A DNA stretch of 23,540 bases from CAYVVD01 sp964454975 (GTDB lineage: Bacteria; Bacteroidota; Ignavibacteria; Kapaibacteriales; UBA2268), in the NCBI GenBank assembly GCA_964454975.1, contig CAYVVD010000033.1, forward strand, positions 1 through 23,540, read 5' to 3'. Positions 1 through 7,034 of the stretch are shown here, piece by piece. The position numbers and the translations under genes are program-made. Numbering within the stretch: the first letter of the stretch is position 1; each line of letters opens with the position of its first letter. The notes under the pieces were generated by a model, which was not told where the DNA came from, did not search any database, and saw only the letters and a program-made list of their open reading frames with translations.

Positions 1-300
<300 letters not shown>

Positions 301-564
301 ATTACTGTTATTTTATTTTCGAGTGTCTCGATCACAAGACTTTTGTGTGCTACTTGCTTTTATTATACTCCCTATTTTCAAAGAACGCTTTCTCGCATCT
401 CCCATTTTGCAGGGACTTCTAAATTAACTCTTCCCTATATTCTGTGCAAGAGTTTTTTTCTGACGGATGCAGTAATTATCTATTTTACTTTTCCACATTC
501 TTCAATTCCTTCTCTTGCGGACTCGGTTAATTTAGTTTTCAATGACCTTGCTCAATAGAGCATG
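301..564 (-). promoter_or_regulatory. rRNA operon leader with two boxA-like antitermination elements
   Basis: This stretch between the rRNA promoter and the 16S 5' end holds no credible gene. On the minus strand it carries GTTCTTTGAAAA (complement of 375-386), which matches the boxA antiterminator motif seen in rRNA leaders (B. subtilis form TGTTCTTTGAAAACT). Nearer the promoter, GTCATTGAAAACTAAA (complement of 531-546) resembles the 3' half of the same motif. Just upstream of that is a small perfect hairpin, GCTC-TATT-GAGC (550-561), in the position of a boxB-like stem. In the family boxA recruits NusB/S10 to protect rRNA transcripts from Rho. The assignment here is by motif similarity only. 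Confidence 0.55.
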
Positions 565-630
565 CAAATATAGACAAGCCGTCACAAATAAAAAAAGGAT
601 TTTTTTAAATTTCTGTGAATTTTTCCCGGT
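565..630 (-). promoter_or_regulatory. Probable rRNA operon promoter
   Basis: The complement of 565-572 is TATATTTG, an exact match to the Bacteroidota -7 element TAnnTTTG. Transcription would start near 558 and run into the boxA leader and 16S. No TTG sits at the usual spacing of about 19 bases; the nearest (585-587) is only 12 away. However, the region upstream on that strand (589-630) is very A+T rich, as in UP elements of rRNA promoters. The same octamer occurs in front of rpsF. Confidence 0.5.
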
Positions 631-740
631 TTATTAACAGATTATCCATAAACCCTTGTTAAATAATAACATATAGAATCGTGATTTTTCCCATTATTTA
701 TTTTCAGCGATTAAACGTTAATTTCTGTTCATAAATTCGC

Positions 741-786
741 TGTATAATATTATTTTAGGGGATATTAAATAATATCCCTTTTTATT
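741..786 (+). promoter_or_regulatory. Hairpin leader directly before the stress-protein gene
   Basis: An 8-bp perfect stem, GGGATATT (759-766) with AATATCCC (771-778), loop AAAT, is followed by TTTTTTATT and then at once by the ATG at 787. This has the shape of an intrinsic terminator placed in a 5' leader. An upstream segment, ATATTATTT (747-755), is complementary to 767-775 and could form a competing 9-bp hairpin that would break the first. A TATAAT at 743-748 could instead be a promoter -10. In that case the competing arm would not be transcribed. Confidence 0.4.
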
Positions 787-1635
787 ATGATTAAAAACAT
801 ACTCTGCCCCCTCGATCCATCGGAATATTCCCTTGCTGCAAGAAACGTTGCAGCCCAGATAGCCACAATGAACAATGCAAGCATTGCCGGGATTGTAGTG
901 CTCGACATACCGGGGATAGAGCGTTCCCTGGGCGCTATGCCACCTGGTACCTCCTATTATGCTCATGAACTTCAGTCAAGCAAGGTTGAAGTAGCCAATA
1001 AGCATGTTGACAGTTTACTTGAAGCTTTCAAAGAACACTGCTCAGAAAGAGGCTGCAGCCATGTATTCCACCGCAGGCAGGGTGAGCCCAGCGACAAAGT
1101 ACTCGAACATTCTAAATTTTATGACCTACTTGTTATTGGCGAAAGGACTTATTTCCATTTCTCCACATCCGATGAGCCGGGAGATTCCTTTGAGGACATC
1201 TTGGATGAATCGGTTACACCAATTCTTGCCGTTCCCAAAAATATTCCTGACTCAGTTTTTGGCAACGGAATTGTTAAAACAGTAATCGCATTTGACGGCA
1301 GCATGCCATCCGCGCGAGCCCTGCAGCGATTCGCACAGTTCCAGATGTTCGATAACTACGAAGTAAAGCTGGTACTGTCATCTGATAATCCGCGGAAAGG
1401 CAGGCATTACCTCGACGATGCGGAAACCTACCTGATGAATCATGGTTTCACAAAAATTGAAAAAATTTATACACGCCAGGAGATTATATCATTTATTAAC
1501 GAAAATTACATAGGCTGGGCCGAGTTATTTGTTGTCGGGGCACACTCAAGGAGAAGTATTTTAGATTTTATGGTTGGAAGTTTAACAAAGCATTTGATTA
1601 AGAAAGGTGCACATTTACTGTTTATCGGACAATGA
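787..1635 (+). CDS. Universal stress protein family, two tandem UspA domains
   Basis: This 282-residue protein is made of two UspA-type domains, about residues 1-150 and 162-282. Each opens with a strand of the type KNILCPLD or KTVIAFDGS, as in the family. The second domain ends in a nucleotide-binding loop of the form G-x2-G-x9-G-S, seen here as Gly251-x2-Ser254-x9-Gly264-Ser265, so the second glycine is replaced by serine. The first domain lacks the loop and is probably structural. Tandem Usp proteins are cytoplasmic stress-response proteins, often ATP-binding. The ATG lies right behind a hairpin and T-run with no Shine-Dalgarno sequence. The stop overlaps the start of the next reading frame (ATGA at 1632-1635), which points to translational coupling. 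Confidence 0.85.
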   Translation: MIKNILCPLDPSEYSLAARNVAAQIATMNNASIAGIVVLDIPGIERSLGAMPPGTSYYAHELQSSKVEVANKHVDSLLEAFKEHCSERGCSHVFHRRQGEPSDKVLEHSKFYDLLVIGERTYFHFSTSDEPGDSFEDILDESVTPILAVPKNIPDSVFGNGIVKTVIAFDGSMPSARALQRFAQFQMFDNYEVKLVLSSDNPRKGRHYLDDAETYLMNHGFTKIEKIYTRQEIISFINENYIGWAELFVVGAHSRRSILDFMVGSLTKHLIKKGAHLLFIGQ

Positions 1636-2067
1636 TTAACATCAATAGATACAAGACATTGCGTACTTTCGGCACTCTTTTGCTTTCGGCAGGGATTTTT
1701 TTTTACTTCAGTTATGATATTCGGCATTGCAAGCTCGGACAGTAAAGAATTGCCTGCAGCACTGACTGCACTTACAATTTTTGGCATACTCCCCGGAATT
1801 GCAGGGTATATAATGTACTCTAACAGCAGGAAAAAAATCACCGAGTTGGAATACGAATCCCGCGAACGATTGATTTTAACACTTGCCGAGGAAAACAAAG
1901 GTATTCTTAATCCTCAGATACTTGCAAAGTTAACTGACCTGTCTGTCAAACAGTCGCGCAACCTGCTCGATAGGCTTGTAATAAACAGCTCGGCTGTAAG
2001 CGAAGTAAATGAAAACGGCTACGTAGAATACCACTTTGAGACTCTAAAAAGAAAAATCACCCGTTGA
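1632..2067 (+). pseudogene. Small two-helix membrane protein with winged-helix-like tail, split at a 9-T run
   Basis: Reading from ATG 1632, which overlaps the stop of the stress-protein gene, gives 37 residues ending at a TAA around 1743. These carry the first half of a hydrophobic helix (LRTFGTLLLSAGIFF). A second frame, open from well before its ATG at 1714 to 2067, continues as the rest of that helix (TSVMIFGIA), a second helix (TIFGILPGIAGYIMY), and a soluble tail of about 75 residues that looks like a winged helix (helices around ILTLAEENKG and SVKQSRNLLDRL). Removing one T from the nine at 1696-1704 joins the two into one 144-residue protein. It may be a true frameshift, a sequencing indel, or transcriptional slippage. 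If only the second part is made, it is 117 residues from 1714. The function is unknown. The gene overlaps the convergent gene at 2057 by 11 bases. Confidence 0.6.
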
Positions 2068-2626
2068 CCCTGCTGTTAGCCTCTTTCATCAGGTTTATCA
2101 ACCTCCCGTCAATTTCAGATTCATCCGTAAGCATCACCATATGAGAGATGCGAGGCATGGCGCCGAGAGACTTTGAGGGTTGAAGATACTCGTCAAACTC
2201 GGCATCGCCCAAATCCATACCAAAGCGGATTTCCTTCGACTTAATAGCTATGGCAGCAAATTCTCTTTTATAAGTAACGGATACATAAGTTTTCTTAGGA
2301 ATCAGGTTAATCCCAGGAAATTCCCTCTGTATGGTTGATGCAAGCGCATCGTAAACCGGCCTGAATTGTTCTTTCTTTTTAAACTGGTTGTCAAGAAGTT
2401 CAGTGATGTCACCGTAAACCGGTTTGCCACCATTCACGAAAATTGCAGCCAGCATTGAAGCTTCTGAATAATTAAAAGGATGATTTTCTTTCAGCCAGTT
2501 CAATATTTCGTTACGTTTTGATTTGCCTGTCTCCTGGATGATTTTAGTCCATTCTTCCAGGCTTTTCCCGCTTGATTTCTTAAGCCCGTCGAGAAATTCC
2601 TTTTCATATTCCTGAGGAGTTTTCAT
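2057..2626 (-). CDS. DUF4287/DUF5655 domain protein
   Basis: This 189-residue soluble protein has an N-terminal helical part (about residues 1-55, beginning MKTPQEYEKEF) resembling DUF4287. Its C-terminal domain (about 75-185) resembles DUF5655, a small domain often predicted to transport or bind nucleic acid but without known function. The frame stays open for six codons further upstream, to 2644. ATG 2626 is preferred because it has GGAGA five bases upstream and starts one base after the stop of the DUF1761 gene, the usual arrangement of coupled genes. It is the last gene of a minus-strand block and ends overlapping its convergent neighbour. Confidence 0.75.
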   Translation of the reverse strand: MKTPQEYEKEFLDGLKKSSGKSLEEWTKIIQETGKSKRNEILNWLKENHPFNYSEASMLAAIFVNGGKPVYGDITELLDNQFKKKEQFRPVYDALASTIQREFPGINLIPKKTYVSVTYKREFAAIAIKSKEIRFGMDLGDAEFDEYLQPSKSLGAMPRISHMVMLTDESEIDGRLINLMKEANSRVNG

Positions 2627-2627
2627 T

Positions 2628-3035
2628 TTATCTCCATGCTCCAATAATTAAACCTTTTAATACAAATGCTTTTATTATATAACCGCTATTGATAGCAAGA
2701 TAATTAAAACTACGGCGTTCAAACAATCCGACGATTATAAATGCCGACAATGAAAACCCGAACCCGGCAAGGAATCCGGCTGTGACACCCCACATGGCGT
2801 CAGTTTGTGCATCTCCGAGAAAGAATGCGAGATTATACGAAATTACCAGGGACAAAACAAACGTAAGCCCGTATATGACAGCAGGATTCCCCTTTTTTAC
2901 AATCTCTTCTGTAAATCCGTTTTCCTTAAGCCATGCTTTGTAGAATAATGCCGGTGAATACCAGATTGCACCGACCAACATATCCGAAATGGCTGCTACA
3001 AGAACTGCCCAATGGTTTATATAAGTTTCACCCAT
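2628..3035 (-). CDS. DUF1761 family membrane protein
   Basis: This 135-residue protein has four predicted membrane helices (about residues 8-30, 52-74, 81-103 and 113-133). It has the family's hallmark near the N-terminus (GAIWYSPALFYKAW) and a C-terminus ending GAWR, both typical of DUF1761. The function of the family is unknown; it is an inner-membrane protein. A GGAT lies close before the ATG. Its stop is one base before the preferred start of the DUF4287/DUF5655 gene, so the two are almost certainly co-transcribed. DUF1761 and DUF4287/5655 genes are commonly small accessory genes near AraC or SRPBCC-type genes in Bacteroidota (general knowledge). Confidence 0.8.
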   Translation of the reverse strand: MGETYINHWAVLVAAISDMLVGAIWYSPALFYKAWLKENGFTEEIVKKGNPAVIYGLTFVLSLVISYNLAFFLGDAQTDAMWGVTAGFLAGFGFSLSAFIIVGLFERRSFNYLAINSGYIIKAFVLKGLIIGAWR

Positions 3036-3165
3036 AAATCATCCTTTGTAATCATAAAAAATTCAACGCAAATAAAATGAAAAGTGGGTTAAAAAAATTG
3101 TATAAAATTTACCCGTCATATTATCCGCTTGCATCTGGCAAAGGTGGTTGAGGTTAGAATAATTC

Positions 3166-3984
3166 TCACTTAATCGGGATATAATTAATATACTCGCTGT
3201 GGTCGCGCAGGTATTTTGCAGGGTTGAATCCCGAAAATTCCCTGAATTCGCGGATAAAGTGCGCCTGATCGTAGTATCCGCAGTCAAGGGCAAGACTTGT
3301 CCAGTTCGCATAATTGAATGTCTTGATTTCGGTTAGGACATGATTAAAACGGACTATCCTCTGGTAGAGTTTTGGCGTAAGCCCCACATACTTTTTGAAA
3401 ATATGAATGAATTGCTTTTGCGAGTACCCCGTGGAATCTCTTATTATCTGAAGGTTTTCAACAGAGGGATTTCGTTTGATTTTATCAATTGTGAGTTTAA
3501 TAACATCATCCGGTTCAAACTTTTCTTCATATTTCTTTAAGAACCAATATTCCACTATGTCGAATTTCCTTTTGATTTCATTAGTTTCATTTATCCTGTC
3601 GCGTAATTCTATAAATTTATTCCCCAATATTAGCTCTGCATCAATAACAATATCTTGTAATTCATTAACGGGAATTTTCAGAAAAGGAAAGCTGCCGCCC
3701 GGCAAGAACTGAATTATCATCATTTCAGAACCGCTTTCTGCGCTTATAGAAATGTAATTGCTCTGCATGCCTGATACCCATGCACGGGTAAATCTTATTT
3801 TCTTTTCCAATGTATGGTTATCATAAATGTATTTTGGGATTTCGTCAAGATTTATGATAATGTTAACAGTTCCATCCGGTACCAGCCTTTCGATAAAATG
3901 TTCCGGCATATAACCGGAATAATAGGTCAGATATCCTATGTATTGATTTAGGGGAAAATGAGGTCTTATGTACTTCAGTATCAT
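3166..3984 (-). CDS. AraC-family transcriptional regulator
   Basis: This 272-residue protein has a C-terminal AraC-type double helix-turn-helix (about residues 163-260). The second helix-turn-helix carries the family signature LALDCGYYDQAHFIREFREFSGFNPAKY-like pattern at about 231-258 (key residues Cys235-Gly236-Tyr237, Phe243, Phe247, Gly252, Pro255). The N-terminal 150 residues form a sensor domain of the DUF6597 type (early ERLVPDGTVNIIINL motif). It lies four bases behind the epimerase gene, so the two are likely one operon. The ligand and target genes cannot be read from the sequence. The roughly 130 bases downstream (3036-3165) hold no gene that I can support. Confidence 0.9.
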   Translation of the reverse strand: MILKYIRPHFPLNQYIGYLTYYSGYMPEHFIERLVPDGTVNIIINLDEIPKYIYDNHTLEKKIRFTRAWVSGMQSNYISISAESGSEMMIIQFLPGGSFPFLKIPVNELQDIVIDAELILGNKFIELRDRINETNEIKRKFDIVEYWFLKKYEEKFEPDDVIKLTIDKIKRNPSVENLQIIRDSTGYSQKQFIHIFKKYVGLTPKLYQRIVRFNHVLTEIKTFNYANWTSLALDCGYYDQAHFIREFREFSGFNPAKYLRDHSEYINYIPIK

Positions 3985-3988
3985 TATT

Positions 3989-4891
3989 TTAGCTTATTAC
4001 TTCTTCCAATGCATCCTTTAACAATGGAAATTTAAAATTAAATCCCATTTTTTCAAGCCTCTCCGGGAATACTCGCTGGCCTTCGAGCACTGCTGAAGCT
4101 GATTCGCCATACATTAATTTTAATGTAAATTCAGGTACCGGGAACAGAGCCGGCTTGCGTAAAACTTTCCCCAGCGTTTTTGCAAACACCTTGTTACGGA
4201 CCGGATTTGGGGATACAAAGTTATAAACACCATTCATATCATCATTCTTTATACTTTGCAAAATCATTGCAACAATATCATCCAGGTGAATCCATGAGAA
4301 CCATTGCCGTCCTGAGCCCAAAGGGCCGCCGATTCCTTTCCGGAAGACGTTAAGCAATAATGGCATCGCTCCAAAATGTTTATCCAGCACAACACCTGTC
4401 CGTCCGATAACAAGTCGTGTGCTATCTCCAACTTTAGATGCTTCGCCTTCCCAGTCAGTACATATATGGGGCAGGAAGCCTTCGCCTGTCGGGCTTTCCT
4501 CGTTTATCCGTGCTTCTTTTGAGTCACCGTATATACCGATGGCAGACATTGAATAGAGCATCTTTGTTGGAATCACAGAGCTATTGATTGCATCTACCAA
4601 AAGTCTGGTCGAGTCAATTCTGCTATTGTATATTGCTTCCTTATAGGATTTTGTCCAGCGCTTGCCGCCTATAATCGCACCGGCAAGGTTGATTAGGGCG
4701 CTTGCACCATTAATTTCGTCTTTCCATGAGCCGCTGCCATCCAGCCAGGTAACGTATCTAAGCTTATCATTGCCGCTAAGGCCCTTTGCATCACGAGTAA
4801 GCACTATTACTTCATAGCCCCGAACGAGCAATTCCAATACTAGGCGACTACCAATTCCACCCGTACCGCCGCTTATTACTACTTTTTCCAA
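3989..4891 (-). CDS. TIGR01777-family NAD(P)-dependent epimerase (SDR39U1/YfcH-like)
   Basis: This 300-residue Rossmann-fold protein opens with a nucleotide-binding loop, GGTGGIGSRL (GxxGxxG, residues 8-14). It has the family's ALINLAGA segment near 85-92, and an SxxxxYG segment (SAIGIYGDS, about 155-163) supplying the usual tyrosine. The C-terminal DUF1731 domain (about 250-297) ends in the family pattern PLLKDALEEV. Members are cytoplasmic SDR-superfamily proteins whose substrates are mostly unknown. It is first in the minus-strand block, with the AraC gene four bases behind it. The 130 bases upstream form a divergent intergenic region facing the small membrane-protein gene at 5021. Confidence 0.9.
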   Translation of the reverse strand: MEKVVISGGTGGIGSRLVLELLVRGYEVIVLTRDAKGLSGNDKLRYVTWLDGSGSWKDEINGASALINLAGAIIGGKRWTKSYKEAIYNSRIDSTRLLVDAINSSVIPTKMLYSMSAIGIYGDSKEARINEESPTGEGFLPHICTDWEGEASKVGDSTRLVIGRTGVVLDKHFGAMPLLLNVFRKGIGGPLGSGRQWFSWIHLDDIVAMILQSIKNDDMNGVYNFVSPNPVRNKVFAKTLGKVLRKPALFPVPEFTLKLMYGESASAVLEGQRVFPERLEKMGFNFKFPLLKDALEEVIS

Positions 4892-5020
4892 ATTTTTACT
4901 CTGATTGTAAATATGAACATATTTAATTAATGAAAGTTACGACGCAGCAAGATTTATCAAATTATCAATTTTCTATATTCATAGATTAGATGTCATTTGT
5001 TATTAAATATGGAGAAAAAT

Positions 5021-5194
5021 ATGAATACTTTGAAATTTTTCCTCTTAGTTGCCGGATGCATTGGTGTTATTTTTCTAATAATCTCGGTAATACTATACAT
5101 TGTTGCCGCAACAAAAGCTAAGGCTAACTTTTCAATAACGATAAAAGGTGAACCTGAAGGAGAAAGTGGAGGCTTAAATGGAAAAAGTCGTTAA
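5021..5194 (+). CDS. Small single-pass membrane protein, unknown function
   Basis: This 57-residue protein has one strong membrane helix (about residues 5-30, FFLLVAGCIGVIFLIISVIL) and a short charged tail. The frame extends upstream to a TTG at 4997, but ATG 5021 is chosen because GGAGA (5011-5015) sits five bases before it. The last 17 bases overlap the start of the AraC-GyrI pseudogene, so the two were probably one transcription unit. I do not recognise the family. Confidence 0.5.
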   Translation: MNTLKFFLLVAGCIGVIFLIISVILYIVAATKAKANFSITIKGEPEGESGGLNGKSR

Positions 5195-5914
5195 AAGAAC
5201 AACGCTAATAAAGTCACTTTTATTTATTGAAAGTAACCTTCATGAGAAAATCCTCCTAAAAGATGCAGCTACTGTTGCCGGATTTTCAGAACACGACTAT
5301 CATAGGTTATTTAAATCTGAAAATGGGGGAAAGATTTGGAGGATACTAAAACAGGCTCAGGCTCGAAAAAGTCCCTTTTGGGATTATAATATTCAAACCT
5401 GACTATTCTTGATATCGCAATGAGCTGTGGTTTTAACTCGAATGAAAATTTCAGCAGGACGTTTTCTAAGTACTATGGAGTAACGCCATTTAAATTTCTA
5501 CCTAAACTAAAACCAAATGAACATAAGCACATCAGCCTTGGGAAAAAGCCTATATACAATAACTGCACTTTGCCAACTATTGACTATTTCAACAGTATTC
5601 ATTGGAATTTACAACGATGATCCTCAAACAACTAAAGCTGAAAACCAGAGATTCGATGATTGTGTAGAGATAATAGCAGAAACAATGACCAGTGAGAAAA
5701 TAAATACAAGAAAAATACTATCCGGTTTTAATGCAAATACAATTCATATCGGTTCTTATGATCAAATTCCGGAGACTTATAATATGCTTTTAGAATATGT
5801 TTTAAAAATGAATAATATTGTATGTCAGGCTTTCCACCTGAAGAGCTTTATCATTACCGAAGAAATCCTGAAATGCTCAGAACCCGGATAATGTTCAAGG
5901 TTAGCCCAAACTAA
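5178..5914 (+). pseudogene. Decayed AraC-family regulator with C-terminal GyrI-like domain
   Basis: The intact ancestor would be an AraC helix-turn-helix domain followed by a GyrI-like ligand-binding domain. Its start is well formed: ATG 5178 behind GGAGG (5168-5172). The pieces lie in successive frames. The first is residues to about GGKIWRIL, broken at the A-run 5348-5351. Next comes NRLRLEKVPFGIIIFKPD, broken near 5400. LTILDIAMSCGFNSNENFSR and the rest of the helix-turn-helix then run to about 5510. Half a GyrI domain follows in another frame (IGIYNDDPQTT to IGSYDQIPETYN). A last piece, SGFPPEELYHYRRNPEML onward, lies in yet another frame and ends at TAA 5912-5914. About 60 residues expected at the start of the GyrI domain are missing. 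Four or more disruptions make sequencing error alone unlikely. Confidence 0.85.
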
Positions 5915-5939
5915 AGAAGCCCCTTTACAGGGGCTTCTT
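5914..5939. terminator. Bidirectional hairpin terminator
   Basis: A 10-bp perfect stem, AAGAAGCCCC (5914-5923) with GGGGCTTCTT (5930-5939), loop TTTACA, lies between the convergent AraC-GyrI remnant and rplI. The T-rich flanks are short on both sides. It can serve both strands. Confidence 0.75.
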
Positions 5940-5967
5940 AATTAATCTGTCCGACTATCCGACAAAC

Positions 5968-6414
5968 TTATTCTTCTCCAATAACCCAGACTTTAAGAGT
6001 GGTTATCACATCGGTATAGAGCTTTACTTTTATATCAAAAACACCAAGTGATTTGATTGGGTTTTCAATAATAATATTTCGCCTGTCGATTTCATAACCC
6101 CGGAGGCCGAGTTCCTGTGATATCATTTGTGGTGTGACAGAGCCAAAGAGCCTGCCTTCTTCACCAACTTTCATAGGAATACTAACCTGAAGCTCGCTAA
6201 GTTTTTCAGAAATTTCTTCCGCTTGAGATTTTTCAAGAGCCTGGCGTTTGTAATATTGACGTTTCTCTGCTTCGAGCCTGTTCATTGCGCTGTCAGATGC
6301 GAAATATACCAATTCTCTCGGAATAAGAAAATTGCGGGCATAACCATCTTTAACATTGATGATTTCACCCATCATTCCTAAATTCGATACATCCTGGCGA
6401 AGAATTACTTTCAT
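5968..6414 (-). CDS. rplI: 50S ribosomal protein L9
   Basis: This 148-residue protein has the usual L9 length and two-domain plan. The N-terminal rRNA-binding domain (1-50) has the signature MKVILRQDVSNLG, then VKDGYARNFLIP. A long connecting helix (about 50-75) follows, and then the C-terminal domain (75-148) with GRLFGSVT. L9 binds 23S rRNA near the L1 stalk and helps keep the reading frame. It lies 23 bases behind rpsF, and the two are co-transcribed. The usual rpsR (S18) gene between them is absent. Confidence 0.97.
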   Translation of the reverse strand: MKVILRQDVSNLGMMGEIINVKDGYARNFLIPRELVYFASDSAMNRLEAEKRQYYKRQALEKSQAEEISEKLSELQVSIPMKVGEEGRLFGSVTPQMISQELGLRGYEIDRRNIIIENPIKSLGVFDIKVKLYTDVITTLKVWVIGEE

Positions 6415-6437
6415 TTTAAATCCAATAAATCAAATTA

Positions 6438-6809
6438 TTAATTTTTTGCTTCAACTTTTTCAGCTGCCTGCTTACCTTCGATCAATGCCCTTTCCTTACG
6501 TATTTCTTTCAGCTTTGTTGAAAGTTGTAAAGTAAGGTGGCGCAATATCGTGTCCTCAAGGACAAGGAAGCGTTCAACTATTGGTACTAATTCCGGATTA
6601 GCATCAAACTCAATGTGTACATAAAAACCATTGAATTTTTTGTTAATCGGATAAGCAAGCCTTTTTCTGCCCCACCTGTCCAATTCCTTAATTGTACCGC
6701 CATTATTTTCGATATAAGCCGTTACCTTGTTGATTACAGCATCAATATCATTGTCCTCAAGTGCTGCATTGATTATTATCGTTGTTTCATATAAACGGCG
6801 CTCGTTCAT
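6438..6809 (-). CDS. rpsF: 30S ribosomal protein S6
   Basis: This 123-residue protein matches S6: the strand RRLYETTIIIN, the LDRWGRKRLAYPINKKFNGFYVHI core, then a C-terminal charged tail. The frame is open for seven more codons, to 6830. ATG 6809 is preferred because a GGAG lies six bases before it and the product then begins MNERRLYET, as is normal. S6 binds the central domain of 16S rRNA together with S18, whose gene is usually next but is missing here. A matching promoter lies at 6867-6896. Confidence 0.96.
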   Translation of the reverse strand: MNERRLYETTIIINAALEDNDIDAVINKVTAYIENNGGTIKELDRWGRKRLAYPINKKFNGFYVHIEFDANPELVPIVERFLVLEDTILRHLTLQLSTKLKEIRKERALIEGKQAAEKVEAKN

Positions 6810-6866
6810 TTCATCTCCAAATATTATCATTCGCCTTTTTATAAATCAGGCAAACCGAAAAGAGTA

Positions 6867-6896
6867 CAAATATAATTCCCGGCTTTATTTATTCAA
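6867..6896 (-). promoter_or_regulatory. Promoter of rpsF-rplI
   Basis: On the minus strand, TTG (complement of 6894-6896), a 19-base spacer and TATATTTG (complement of 6867-6874) match the Bacteroidota -33/-7 consensus (TTG, about 19 bases, TAnnTTTG). Transcription would begin near 6860, giving a leader of about 50 bases before ATG 6809. Confidence 0.75.
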
Positions 6897-6959
6897 AATT
6901 GAAAATCATGATTTTAAGGAATAATTTAAAAATTAACTAAACTTAGTCTTTAAATTATA

Positions 6960-6988
6960 TTGGTTTTAACAATTTATTCGTAACTTTG
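6960..6988 (+). promoter_or_regulatory. Promoter of the S1 protein gene
   Basis: TTG (6960-6962), an 18-base spacer and TAACTTTG (6981-6988) match the Bacteroidota promoter consensus. The expected start of transcription is near 6995, about 40 bases before ATG 7035. It faces away from the rpsF promoter about 65 bases to the left. Confidence 0.7.
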
Positions 6989-7034
6989 TTTTCTATGTTT
7001 TGTTTAAACTAATGAATTTCCGTAGGAAAGACCT

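Noticed and set aside
718..966. Minus-strand frame of 82 codons
   Set aside because: It overlaps the start of the clear universal stress protein and crosses its leader hairpin.
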